Assembly (NCBI GenBank): GCA_005239175.1
Contig: ML241294.1
Span: 631,275-695,274, forward strand
Length of the DNA stretch: 64,000 nucleotides
Origin: a halophilic archaeon SHRA6
GTDB taxonomy: Archaea; Halobacteriota; Halobacteria; Halobacteriales; Haloferacaceae
Direction of reading: 5' to 3'
Positions 54,030 through 62,672 of the stretch are shown in pieces. The notes under the pieces were generated by a model that worked only from the letters and a program-made list of their open reading frames with translations, was not told the DNA's origin and did no database searches. The translations under genes and the position numbers were made by a program. The stretch's first letter is position 1; each line of letters begins with the position of its first letter.

Positions 54030-55370
54030 TCATTCCTCATCTGATGCACCCACTTTGGTGATGAGATTCCCAAACTGCTGTAGCAAGACTTTCGCATTCT
54101 CTATGGTCGTTGTTGGCTGGTAGTGACCGTCTTTGTATGCTGCCAGTTGGATACTCGGGTGGGCCAAGAGATTGAGCGATTGCTCTATGACATGCTGCTC
54201 TGGGACGCGCTCCGATTCATACATTCCTTTCAGTATCAATCGGAGTCGGTCAGCCGTTCCTTCTTCCGGATCTGCCCGCTGCAGCGCTTCCATTACGGCT
54301 AACAGATCCTCAGTGCCACTCAGCCGCGTCCCCAACTCATCATCAATCTGATCGAGCCGGTCATCTTGGAATGCCCCCGGTTCGATGAGATAGTGTGCGA
54401 ACTTCTCCGGCGGGATCCCATACATCTCACGTCGTTCCAAGAGTCCTTGTAGATGATCGGTCGCAAGCAAGACGATGCCTTGTCGATTGGCATCTTCAAT
54501 CGCAGCCGGCGTAAACCCAGGCGCAACAACGATCGCATGATCTGCGGAGTGTCGCTCTTTGTGCCCCTGAATCCGGGTGGCATCCGGCGATGCTAACGTC
54601 CCGCTGGTTCGTGCCTTCACCTCAACAACCGCGTGAATCGGGGCTGTAATCTCGACATCTGTATCATCTCCACCTTCAATCCACCGTGCTTCAAATCCCA
54701 GTCGAGAGAACGCCTTTGCGACGAGTTCCTCCAACACCTCATATTGGGTTCCATCCTGACTCGCCGTCACAATCTGCTCGCCCAAATCCGGTGTACCCTC
54801 TTCAGATTCTACCTCTGATGATTCCTCGTCGAATTCGTGAACGCGGACACCACTCCCAGTTAATTCGTTGATGGCTGTTTCAATAGATTCATATCGATCT
54901 TCGATTTTCCGAACTCGTGCATCCGAGACGCGGCTAAATCCTTGTGGAATATAGTTCTCCTTGTACCCTGTGAGCTGATTGAATGACTCAACATCTACAT
55001 CGATCTCTTCGAGACCGGTCAAGAAAATGAGATACTCCCACGGGCTCTCAGGATTCCAATTCCCCTCAGTACGCCAGAGGTGCTCCGCCAACTCACGATT
55101 ATCGTGCGTCCGCACAACCGTCGCCTGCGCGATGTACCTCCCATCGCGGTAAATTAACGCGATGTCTCCTCCCTCAACGAATTGCCACTTCGAATCAACT
55201 GATGTCCCCCATAGATGTACATTTCCTGTCTCTGAATCAGTCAGGGCATCAATCTCATCGTCAGACAGATATCTCTCAAATTCTGCCGGGTCATGCCCAT
55301 CTTTCACCGACTGCAGGTAGTCCTGATATGCTTCCTCACGCCCAGCGGTGATAATCGCAATGCCCGTCAT
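54030..55370 (-). CDS. EVE-like / Mrr modification-dependent restriction protein
   Basis: A 446-residue protein. Residues about 53-120 (VHLWGTSVDSKWQFVEGGDI, then ALIYRDGRYIAQATVVRTHD) fit an EVE/PUA-type domain, which recognises modified bases. Residues about 205-290 are an Mrr-like PD-(D/E)XK nuclease: YEVLEELVAKAFSRLGFEAR, DDTDVEITAPIHAVVEVKAR with Asp238, Glu250, Lys252, and HAIVVAPGFTPAAIEDANRQ. The C-terminal 130 residues are helical. Joining a modified-base reader to an Mrr nuclease points to type IV-like restriction of modified phage DNA. The ATG at 55370 starts MTGIAIITAGREEAYQDYL. Confidence 0.8.
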   Translation of the reverse strand: MTGIAIITAGREEAYQDYLQSVKDGHDPAEFERYLSDDEIDALTDSETGNVHLWGTSVDSKWQFVEGGDIALIYRDGRYIAQATVVRTHDNRELAEHLWRTEGNWNPESPWEYLIFLTGLEEIDVDVESFNQLTGYKENYIPQGFSRVSDARVRKIEDRYESIETAINELTGSGVRVHEFDEESSEVESEEGTPDLGEQIVTASQDGTQYEVLEELVAKAFSRLGFEARWIEGGDDTDVEITAPIHAVVEVKARTSGTLASPDATRIQGHKERHSADHAIVVAPGFTPAAIEDANRQGIVLLATDHLQGLLERREMYGIPPEKFAHYLIEPGAFQDDRLDQIDDELGTRLSGTEDLLAVMEALQRADPEEGTADRLRLILKGMYESERVPEQHVIEQSLNLLAHPSIQLAAYKDGHYQPTTTIENAKVLLQQFGNLITKVGASDEE

Positions 55371-55641
55371 TCGTGGCTGAGTAGAGTACTATCGGGTCAT
55401 CAGAAAAATCATCGGTGTTGGGACAGGGTCTACGCTGGTATTGTGTGGTTTAGATTTCGGTACGGATATGGTCGAGGTCCAATTGCACTTCGCCTTAGAT
55501 CACACCTGATTCCTCATCCATTCACCTTTTAACAATCCGGAAATCATCCTCCCAGATCCGAAATCCCAGTGAAATTTCTCTTAGAAGTTCAACTCTGACC
55601 CTTACCTTTTTAAGTAGCTAGGTAATTAGAAACCATGCAAA

Positions 55642-56016
55642 ATGACCGCAACAGATATTGAAGCCGAAGAAAACAAGCGAATTGAAGTCTCCCGTGTGGA
55701 ACTTCTCAAAGCTGCTCAACAAGAAGCGCTAAATGATTATTCGAATCCACTCGTCCGTGTCCACCCGGATGGATCAACCGAAATTACTGGCGAGAACGAC
55801 ACCCAGATTAAAGGATGTTACCGAATCCCAGTGACAAGATTCGTCGCCGATCACCACACCGGAATAGACGAGATCCGCGAATTGCACAGAGACGACCCGG
55901 ACACTTTCGAGGAAGAGGCGCGAGAGATCTGGGCGGACGCGATTGAGCTGCGGGATGTAATTCCGAACTTATATCCCGAAGAAGAATCGGTGACGGTTGA
56001 ATACATCGACGAGTAA
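55642..56016 (+). CDS. Unknown small acidic protein
   Basis: A 124-residue protein (MTATDIEAEENKRIEVSRVE) with the segment RIPVTRFVADHHTGIDEIRE and an acidic helical C-terminus. No family is assigned. A TATA-like ttttaagtag lies about 25 bp upstream of the ATG, a leaderless arrangement. Confidence 0.5.
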   Translation: MTATDIEAEENKRIEVSRVELLKAAQQEALNDYSNPLVRVHPDGSTEITGENDTQIKGCYRIPVTRFVADHHTGIDEIRELHRDDPDTFEEEAREIWADAIELRDVIPNLYPEEESVTVEYIDE

Positions 56017-56216
56017 TTCCGGAAAGACCTTCACGGGATTATTCAATCAATCGCGCACCCAACTAAGGTATGAGGCTTAGCTAAAGACGAATGTTATTGT
56101 ATCCAATATATCCTGATTTGGCGATTTGCGCTAACTACCTTTTATCCTCCCCGCCTTGCGGGATGAATTGACGGAGTACCGCCGTTCCTGTTGCTTCACG
56201 CGACCTTAGCGTGCTA

Positions 56217-56741
56217 TCAGTCCTGTCCCAGCCCTTCCGCGCGTGATTGATCAGGTTGTAGTGGCTCAAGGCCATCCTTCCCCGCGTGAATTTTCCCGTG
56301 GCATTGCCGGCACACAAGTATGGTCCGTTCAGGCTCGTAACTAAGATGATGTTGCTCTGCACGTAAATTAAGCAGCCTTGGTGTTGGTATCGTCATTGAC
56401 TGACGTTCTTGTTCACGTGCGCCTGATAGCGGTGGGACAAGTGGGCCTTCACAACCCGGTGAGAAGCAGGAGCGGTAAAAGACTGTTCGGATGCGAGCAG
56501 TGTTCAATCCCTCTGTGATTACGCCGCGGATCTGTATTATCCGCAAAGAAAACTTGTCGCATCGAGGGCATTTGTTGTCGTAAACTACGGCCTCTAAATC
56601 ATACTCCAAGCCGTAACTGCTAAAACATGTTCTGTTGCACAAACAGCATTGGTCCGGGTTTGCGCCGGCGAGCGTAGTCCGTATTCGTTCGGCGTCATTG
56701 ATTATTACGTTAATAATTGGCTCTTCGAGATGCTCAATCAT
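56217..56741 (-). CDS. Zinc-finger HNH-type protein
   Basis: A 174-residue protein. Two CxxC pairs (CCLCNRTCFSSY and NKCPRCDKFS) form a zinc-binding domain; the C-terminal EQHHLSYEPERTILVCRQCH and GKIHAG match an HNH-like motif (HH...CxxCH...H). Its ATG (56741) overlaps the stop of the upstream gene by 8 bp, so the two zinc proteins are translationally coupled. It probably binds or nicks DNA; no substrate can be given. Confidence 0.65.
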   Translation of the reverse strand: MIEHLEEPIINVIINDAERIRTTLAGANPDQCCLCNRTCFSSYGLEYDLEAVVYDNKCPRCDKFSLRIIQIRGVITEGLNTARIRTVFYRSCFSPGCEGPLVPPLSGAREQERQSMTIPTPRLLNLRAEQHHLSYEPERTILVCRQCHGKIHAGKDGLEPLQPDQSRAEGLGQD

Positions 56742-57096
56742 CTTTTGAAAAAGATGATAAGGTGTGGTTCCTCTCATCCGTTTCTTCACTATACCAATTT
56801 TCGATTTTTTGAGCAGCGTGTATCTTATGCTTGTAATACCGACGATCGCCACTCGGGTGATAAGCTGCTATCTCATATTCTTCGTTTTTTCGTATGTACC
56901 ACTTATTTCGATGTGTTGATAGAACACGCTCAATGTATTTCTTTCTCTCGTCACTTCTGCATGAATTACAAAATTTTTCTTGCGCAAACCGACTCCCCAG
57001 CGGCGCACTCCCCATGAAAACGGATCCACATTTCTCACATATTGATTCTATTTGCGTGTAAGTTGGTGTATCCATATATTTAGACAAGATTCCCAT
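56734..57096 (-). CDS. Zinc-finger protein coupled to the HNH gene
   Basis: A 120-residue protein with an N-terminal zinc finger (CEKCGSVFMGSAPLGSRFAQ, then EKFCNSCRSDERKKYIER) and a basic helical C-terminus. The ATG at 57096 or 57075 (MDTPTYTQIESICEKC) could start it; the TATA-like atatatttag lies just inside the longer version, which favours the shorter start only if the message is leaderless elsewhere. Co-transcribed with the HNH-type gene. Confidence 0.6.
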   Translation of the reverse strand: MGILSKYMDTPTYTQIESICEKCGSVFMGSAPLGSRFAQEKFCNSCRSDERKKYIERVLSTHRNKWYIRKNEEYEIAAYHPSGDRRYYKHKIHAAQKIENWYSEETDERNHTLSSFSKDD

Positions 57097-57134
57097 GATT
57101 ATAAGTGTATTCTTTCTGAAAGGTTGTTAACAGG

Positions 57135-57296
57135 AAAATCAGCGGAGGTGAGTTCGCCGGTCACTTCGACGGTGACCTCGTGGTTGTGGACATGCGGCCG
57201 TGAGCATTTCCCGCCGTGATGGTGGATTCGAGGGTCCGAGCTAATGTGGATGGGGTTGTCGGCTCCGATTTGGAGTGTTCGTTGGCCTGCTTCGGC
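57135..57296 (-). pseudogene. queD: queD (6-carboxytetrahydropterin synthase) fragment
   Basis: The minus-strand frame reads AEAGQRTLQIGADNPIHISS, then DPRIHHHGGKCSRPHVHNHE and VTVEVTGELTSADF, the N-terminal half of QueD including the zinc-binding His cluster and nucleophile Cys of H-x-GKC. Two residues of the usual RPHGHNYEVTV motif are altered (HVHNHE), and the frame runs into unrelated sequence after ADF, so no functional enzyme is made. QueD makes a precursor of archaeosine and related 7-deazaguanines. Confidence 0.72.
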
Positions 57297-57312
57297 CAAG
57301 TCTCTCACTCGA

Positions 57313-58149
57313 TTATCTTTCCTTCGGAGAACAGTCACCTCGTACGATTGAGATACTTCGACGTAAGCGATTGGCAAAATTCACAGACTCATGCGTAAAT
57401 TGGGCATCGTAATCATAGGTATCTACAGCAAAATGTTCTAACCCCTGTTCGCCAGGAATTAATCCACCTACAGCTCGTTCAAGGCTTATTTTTGATGGAA
57501 GACCAGATTGTGCAATAGCACTCTGCTCTAATTGCGATAGGTTTGTTAGCCTATCAACATCAATCTTCTCTCGATCGTATCGCAGGTGGATGAAAGAAAG
57601 ATCAGACACGTCAAACCCACCTCGGTCAAGCATTCGGCACGTCAGCCACGGGCCAATAAGTTGATTAGCGAACGGTTGTGGCCGGTTCAGGTACTTGTCT
57701 TGGGTACCACGTAGACGGACGACGCTTGTTGGACGGAAATCTTCAAACGTCACAAGATGCGGGCACCCATAGATGTAGACACCTTTTCGATACATCACGG
57801 GATGCAGACCGCGATAGGCACCACTTCCTCCCTCGACTAATTCATTCCACACCTCTTCCATACCGTCAAAACTACGCTCTTTTTGGAGTCTATCTACGGA
57901 CTGTCTATTGGTTGCAGCAACCTCCCCTACCCGTCTCTGTTTTGTGCCGTTAGAGCGACGCTCATCCTCGGCCTTTCGTTCGTTAAATTCGTGTCCCCCA
58001 ACCGTCTCATCAGCAATGATTACGGGTGTCGTTGTCCCTGAGTAAACCTCTTTGCCCCGTGTATCAACTTCGTGTCGAGAATTGTTCCACAACTCTATTT
58101 GCTCCTTAGCGGCCACAGCGAATGCCGTCTGGGGACTACTCTTAGACAT
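57313..58149 (-). CDS. Unknown protein next to the queD fragment
   Basis: A 278-residue soluble protein beginning MSKSSPQTAFAVAAKEQIEL. It has a charged linker (HEFNERKAEDERRSNGTKQR) and a C-terminal beta/alpha region (YIYGCPHLVTFEDFRPTSVV; QPFANQLIGPWLTCRMLDRG; LSFIHLRYDREKIDVDRLTN). No family is recognised. The ATG at 58149 is used; an in-frame ATG 24 bp upstream is possible. Confidence 0.55.
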   Translation of the reverse strand: MSKSSPQTAFAVAAKEQIELWNNSRHEVDTRGKEVYSGTTTPVIIADETVGGHEFNERKAEDERRSNGTKQRRVGEVAATNRQSVDRLQKERSFDGMEEVWNELVEGGSGAYRGLHPVMYRKGVYIYGCPHLVTFEDFRPTSVVRLRGTQDKYLNRPQPFANQLIGPWLTCRMLDRGGFDVSDLSFIHLRYDREKIDVDRLTNLSQLEQSAIAQSGLPSKISLERAVGGLIPGEQGLEHFAVDTYDYDAQFTHESVNFANRLRRSISIVRGDCSPKER

Positions 58150-58577
58150 ACTATCATGTAGCACATCATACAAAGAAACTATGTCGAATAGTCACACATC
58201 TCCGCTGTCTATCGATTATTATCACTAAACTGTTAATAACTTAAATACAAATTTCCAAATTCGATCGGTGACTTCAGCTAACAAATTGTACTGCGGTCCA
58301 ATTTTAATGATAGATACTATACATCCCACTTACTAACCATGCGTTCTAGTTTAATTGTCTAGTCAATACTGGTGCTGGGTTCGACTCTCGTCCCGCGGTT
58401 TTGTCCGGTAATGGTCTGTGTGAGATTGATCAGAGGAGAGTTACAGTAATCTTTCTGTAATTTACCAAAATTGACCGTACTAAAACGAATGCCCATGAAT
58501 ATCGCATATTACGGCTGATGCCGCATTAGAACGAATTCTGCCGATAGAATAATATTCTGTATACTGTAGATGGAACT
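58150..58577. other. Intergenic region, nothing recognised
   Basis: About 430 bp of AT-rich DNA between divergent genes, long enough to hold promoters for both. A T-loop-like ggttcgactc (about 58378-58387) lacks a pairing stem and is not considered a tRNA. No reading frame with protein character was seen. Confidence 0.45.
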
Positions 58578-59651
58578 GTGCCAGATGAACGCCTACTCAA
58601 AGGAACCGAAAGGGGCCTCTTATTACGGCCTTTTCAGCGCATGGGTTTGGTGCGCGGCTGGTTATGCAAAAATCCGTTGTCATACTACCTAAGAGAGGAT
58701 GAGGAGCCGATTTATCTGTACGATACGACAAATCCGATTATAGTGAGTCGTGACAGTTCACGGCAGGAACTGTTCCCTGATGGTCGATATCGGTCTATGA
58801 TTGCATATACAGACGAACGATTGCTTGCTGTAGTCGGACAGAAACCAAATAATCAGATCGTTTCGGCGTCTTGGAATCATATTGATTCATTTTCAATTGA
58901 ACCTGAATCACTAAAAACGGATTTCGACAACTCAAGCGAACCTAGAGAACCCGCATCCAAGGTTAGTTTTGAATTCAATACCTCCGAGCGGACAATTCGG
59001 TTTGATTCTATTACCGAATATAATGTTACAGAGATATTGGATGATGTATCTTCATTCCTATCCAAACAGACTAATATTGAAGATTGGGGTAACAAAGAGG
59101 AGTGGAAAGTGGCGAGTGCCAGCTATCAGAATGCGAAAAAAGAGTACAAAAGAAAGCAAGAAAGAGAACGGCGAGAGCGAGAACGGAAACAGAAACAATA
59201 CCAGAGGCTTGCAGCACAAGCTAGGGGAAATTCGGTAACTGCAGACATAGTTGAGAAAGTTATAACTGAGCTACAAGAAAGTGAAGTGCCGGAATTTTAT
59301 GCACAAGGTGAACAGCACTACCATGAGATAAAACATCGTGAATCTATAGGTCCACAGGAGGTGAGCAACCTCTACTGGGTTCTGTTCACTAATGAACGGG
59401 TGATAATTCAATCGTCTACAGACACGTGGAGAATCCCGTATACTGAATTTCAACGAATTGAAGCTGCAGAATACGAGGATACAACAGAAGTAACTCGTTC
59501 AGAGCAAGGAGAAAATCGTACTATTGAGGAAGCAATCACGAAGAGACGTATTGAAATAGAGACATCAGTCGGTATACATCTTGTAGACATCGAGGATATA
59601 TCCCAACGAGAATTAACTGAACTACTGAAATATGTCCGTCAGCATATGTAG
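58578..59651 (+). CDS. Bacterial-PH-like and coiled-coil protein
   Basis: A 357-residue protein with a PH-like region on each side of a coiled coil. The first (about 40-165) contains YRSMIAYTDERLLAVVGQKP and the pattern WNHIDSFSIEPES; a highly charged coiled coil follows (about 175-220, KKEYKRKQERERRERERKQK); the second (about 245-355) contains YWVLFTNERVIIQSSTDTWR and IPYTEFQRIEAAEYEDTTEV. bPH domains bind membranes or proteins; haloarchaeal members are known as helix-linked domains of unknown role. A GTG at 58578 starts it. Confidence 0.65.
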   Translation: MPDERLLKGTERGLLLRPFQRMGLVRGWLCKNPLSYYLREDEEPIYLYDTTNPIIVSRDSSRQELFPDGRYRSMIAYTDERLLAVVGQKPNNQIVSASWNHIDSFSIEPESLKTDFDNSSEPREPASKVSFEFNTSERTIRFDSITEYNVTEILDDVSSFLSKQTNIEDWGNKEEWKVASASYQNAKKEYKRKQERERRERERKQKQYQRLAAQARGNSVTADIVEKVITELQESEVPEFYAQGEQHYHEIKHRESIGPQEVSNLYWVLFTNERVIIQSSTDTWRIPYTEFQRIEAAEYEDTTEVTRSEQGENRTIEEAITKRRIEIETSVGIHLVDIEDISQRELTELLKYVRQHM

Positions 59652-59746
59652 AAAAATTGATGTCGTCCCACAATCCCCTGAGAATTTCAACAAAGCCCTC
59701 CGGGTATGCTCGCAACTGTTTTGAAAATAGCACGATATTTCGTTCT

Positions 59747-60241
59747 ATGGCCCATCCACAACCAGCATTCGACTTCCTGACCTCACTTCCTGTAGATGCT
59801 CGTCTTGATGAGTCAGTTTTTATCGACTGGTTTGCGATAGAAGGGATTGATGCTGAGAAAGGAGATAATATCGAAGACCACCCTGAAGTGTGGAATCATT
59901 TGGAACTGCCAACAGCTTTAGCCGAGCTTTCAGCTGATGATTACGCGAGTGTACAACCTTTCTCTGGCAGGATCAATCTAAATGCGTTTGCGATCGGTCT
60001 CGGACTAGACCACGTAAGTTATCAACCGGAAGTGTTCGCTGGGGTTGTATATGAGCCTACAAAATATGATGCAACAATCTTTGTTTTTTATGATGGAATT
60101 CTCATCAGCGTAGGTGAGGAAGATAGTGAATCTCTCGGAGCGCTCAAACACACAAAATCTAAAATAGAATCTCTTGGACTTGATGTTGATGGAATGTTTG
60201 AGAAGGATATTCAGACAGGTCAAGTTTCAGATTTCATTTAG
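59747..60241 (+). CDS. TBP C-terminal-repeat-like protein
   Basis: A 164-residue protein. Residues about 74-150 match the second repeat of archaeal TATA-binding protein: RINLNAFAIGLGLDHVSYQP, EVFAGVVYEPTKYDATIFVF, YDGILISVGEEDSESLGALK, then SKIESLGL. The first repeat is missing; residues 1-73 are unlike TBP. The TBP phenylalanines and the turn SSGK are partly altered (FYDG), so TATA binding may be lost. It could bind a transcription factor in competition with TBP, or act as a dimer. The ATG at 59747 is used; a TTG further upstream is unlikely. Confidence 0.75.
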   Translation: MAHPQPAFDFLTSLPVDARLDESVFIDWFAIEGIDAEKGDNIEDHPEVWNHLELPTALAELSADDYASVQPFSGRINLNAFAIGLGLDHVSYQPEVFAGVVYEPTKYDATIFVFYDGILISVGEEDSESLGALKHTKSKIESLGLDVDGMFEKDIQTGQVSDFI

Positions 60242-60257
60242 ATATATACCATTGGAA

Positions 60258-60983
60258 TTATTTCGTCTCAATCCATTCTCCCCAAAATTCCTCATGAGGG
60301 TCATAAATTGTTGACCCAGCGTAATTCCCTCCGTGCGCTTCTAAATGACAGTCGAAGCACAGCGTAGCCAAATTTGTCTCTGTTGACTCACCCGGAATTA
60401 TATGATGCACTTGGAGATCGACATTCTCAAACGAGCTACACCGAACACATCGATAGTTATCCCGAGACAGTATCTGTTCTCGAATTGCCGCTGAAACCGG
60501 CTCTGAGCGCCCCCACTCTGTATGGCCAGTCAATACCTGATACACGTATCGTCGATTGGCATCAACAGCCTCAACGATATGACTGACTGGTGCATGATAT
60601 CGCCGTCGGAGCTCTTCGATTTGCCAGCTTTTCGGGATCTTATACTCTTCGTCAAATACTGCAAGACGCTGCTCAAGATACGATCGTAACACCTCTGGGG
60701 GTGCAACACCAGGATGTTCAAGATCGTATCGACGGATCCAATTCGTTATCGTCTGCTCAGTTACGCAACACCACTCAGCGATGACGGAAACAGGAATATA
60801 GTTCGAGAGTTGCTCAGCTAACCACTCCTCATCCGTATATGGCGTAATTGAGTGCTTCTTGATCCACCGTTCGATCGTTTGTGTCGTCACACCACATCGA
60901 ATTGCAATTTGCTCCGGAGATTTACCGGCCCGAACTTCTCCCTCTAACCACTCTTTGTCTCTGTACCGTCTGGCGTCAACCAT
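60258..60983 (-). CDS. HTH-repeat protein with C-terminal HNH nuclease
   Basis: A 241-residue protein. The first 90 residues contain two homeodomain-like or resolvase-like HTH units (GKSPEQIAIRCGVTTQTIER and NYIPVSVIAEWCCVTEQTIT), the middle a helical linker with YHAPVSHIVEAVDANRRYVY (a third HTH), and the C-terminus an HNH domain (YRCVRCSSFENVDLQVHHII followed by LATLCFDCHLEAHG). A sequence-specific nicking or cleaving nuclease is plausible, as in homing endonucleases or phage-defence HNH enzymes. It is convergent with the TBP-like gene. Confidence 0.82.
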   Translation of the reverse strand: MVDARRYRDKEWLEGEVRAGKSPEQIAIRCGVTTQTIERWIKKHSITPYTDEEWLAEQLSNYIPVSVIAEWCCVTEQTITNWIRRYDLEHPGVAPPEVLRSYLEQRLAVFDEEYKIPKSWQIEELRRRYHAPVSHIVEAVDANRRYVYQVLTGHTEWGRSEPVSAAIREQILSRDNYRCVRCSSFENVDLQVHHIIPGESTETNLATLCFDCHLEAHGGNYAGSTIYDPHEEFWGEWIETK

Positions 60984-61150
60984 CCTGCTCCGACTATCGT
61001 TGCGTCCTGCCAGTTAATAATGGACCTGGCTGTCGTGGTTGTCGCCATCCGAACCGTTCGAAGTTCCCTGTTGTGTCTCTGTTGAGAATGCGCCCTGCAT
61101 CCGAGCTCTCGTATGCGTACGGAGAGATGCGTGGATAGATTATCGCAACT

Positions 61151-62192
61151 GGCTCTGTTGAATCTTTCAGATAGTGATACGTTTGTGCAGTCGCGCTGAA
61201 TACAAGGCGTATCTTGCACATCAGTCCGCCTCAAATTGTAGATCGTAGAGTCACTTACTACAAATAAAACACGAACCAGCAGGGGTGACACTCAAACTGT
61301 TCCAAGGATTAATTACTACAGATTCTCACAACCGACTATGGATATGGATGACGACGAAATTAGGGACCGTCTCTCTGATCTTGAAGAACAGATGGAGTCT
61401 CATCCATATGATGAGCTGAGCCACAAACTCGAAGAGATACGTATCGTAATAGATACACTTGAGCAAAACTACACTCTTCTCTCTGATTTTGTAGATGAGT
61501 GGTTGAAAAATAAGGAAATAGCCTTGAAGATTCCTCTCAGTCAAAAAATGGAGATACGGCGCGAACTCTACCGAAGGCTGCATAATTATCTTGCATCGTA
61601 CCACACCCAGTACGAATTCACTAAACATCTTCGAGATAAGACGTTGGGCGTAGATAATGACAACTACAATCAATTAATTAAGAAGCACAACATTAGACCA
61701 GTCTCTGATTTCGTGAAAGCATGTCGAAATTACATTCAAAAAACAGTGTTATTGAATATCACCACGTCGTATGAGTGGAACCGAGAAACTGGTGATTCTC
61801 CGGTAATAACCTACCTGTCTACGGATGAACTCTTAGATCTCGATGATAGTTACCGAAATAATCTCGCGGAAGAATACATCAAAGATTCAGGTGACAAAAT
61901 AATCCTACTTGACGTCATTGAGTCTCATCATCCAAATTTGACAGCTTTTCATGAGGACTTTCGAGATCTACTTCACAACCAGTATGAACTTGAGAAAGAA
62001 GAATATATGAGTATGCAGTCTGAACATAACAAACTGATATCAGAGTTGTTTGAGAGACAGATTTTATAAGCACACACAGGGAGCACATAATCTAGCAGAG
62101 AGTGGCTAGAAGAAATGGGATTTTCGTGCTTCATTCTCTATATTCAGCACGATTGCTAAAACCTAACACCTGTAGATGATATCAACAGGGCC
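61151..62192 (+). mobile_element. Second mobile cassette with the same ends (1042 bp)
   Basis: Left end GGCTCTGTTGAATCTTTCAG, right end (reverse complement from 62192) GGCCCTGTTGATATCATCTA. Both have GCTGAATAYA starting exactly 44 bases in, as does the left end of the first cassette. No target duplication is visible (tcgcaact against gaattata), so this copy has either rearranged or is old. It carries one non-transposase gene and no transposase. Confidence 0.7.
61338..62069 (+). CDS. Unknown coiled-coil protein, cassette cargo
   Basis: A 243-residue, AT-rich, mostly helical protein (MDMDDDEIRDRLSDLEEQME at the start, then YDELSHKLEEIRIVIDTLEQ). The C-terminus is a further coiled coil. No family is recognised. 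It is the only gene inside the second cassette; the first cassette carries an unrelated gene, so these ends appear to move different cargoes. Confidence 0.65.
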   Translation: MDMDDDEIRDRLSDLEEQMESHPYDELSHKLEEIRIVIDTLEQNYTLLSDFVDEWLKNKEIALKIPLSQKMEIRRELYRRLHNYLASYHTQYEFTKHLRDKTLGVDNDNYNQLIKKHNIRPVSDFVKACRNYIQKTVLLNITTSYEWNRETGDSPVITYLSTDELLDLDDSYRNNLAEEYIKDSGDKIILLDVIESHHPNLTAFHEDFRDLLHNQYELEKEEYMSMQSEHNKLISELFERQIL

Positions 62193-62267
62193 GAATTATA
62201 TATTTAGTTAACCATGTCCGTATAGAGAGGGCAATCTATTATCCGTGTTCGGTGGGTAATATTTGAT

Positions 62268-62672
62268 ATGGTCACACATAAGGAAAATGAAAATATTCGC
62301 ACGTATAACCACCCAATAGCTGACCAGCACATCGATGCATCACCCCAGGACGGAGTAACGGTTGAAGACGTGCACGCGTTCCTTGAGGAAGTCGCCGAAG
62401 TCATCTCAGAGGAGTATATTAGGGATACCGCAGGCGCGATGCCTTACGAGGCACTCGCAGAGAACGAAGACTGCGTAGGAACGTACAACGCTACGTGGGA
62501 GGTGATTTTCGAGGAAATCGGGCTCACCCTCGACTCAGCCGAATACGATGAACCGTTCGTTGATTACGCGCAATACGCAGTAACTACATCGCACCAGCGT
62601 CATGCGGTCGCTGAACTGGGAATGGATCACAACCAACCAACCTACATGCTCGTCGCTTCCAAGGACGAGTAA
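62268..62672 (+). CDS. Unknown small protein
   Basis: A 134-residue acidic protein (MVTHKENENIRTYNHPIADQ) with the segment VEDVHAFLEEVAEVISEEYI and a C-terminal region YAVTTSHQRHAVAELGMDHN. No family is assigned. It starts 75 bp after the second cassette's right end and could have its own promoter in the intervening AT-rich DNA. Confidence 0.5.
   Translation: MVTHKENENIRTYNHPIADQHIDASPQDGVTVEDVHAFLEEVAEVISEEYIRDTAGAMPYEALAENEDCVGTYNATWEVIFEEIGLTLDSAEYDEPFVDYAQYAVTTSHQRHAVAELGMDHNQPTYMLVASKDE

Noticed and set aside
58370-58400. T-loop-like ggttcgactc
   Set aside because: No pairing stem on either side.
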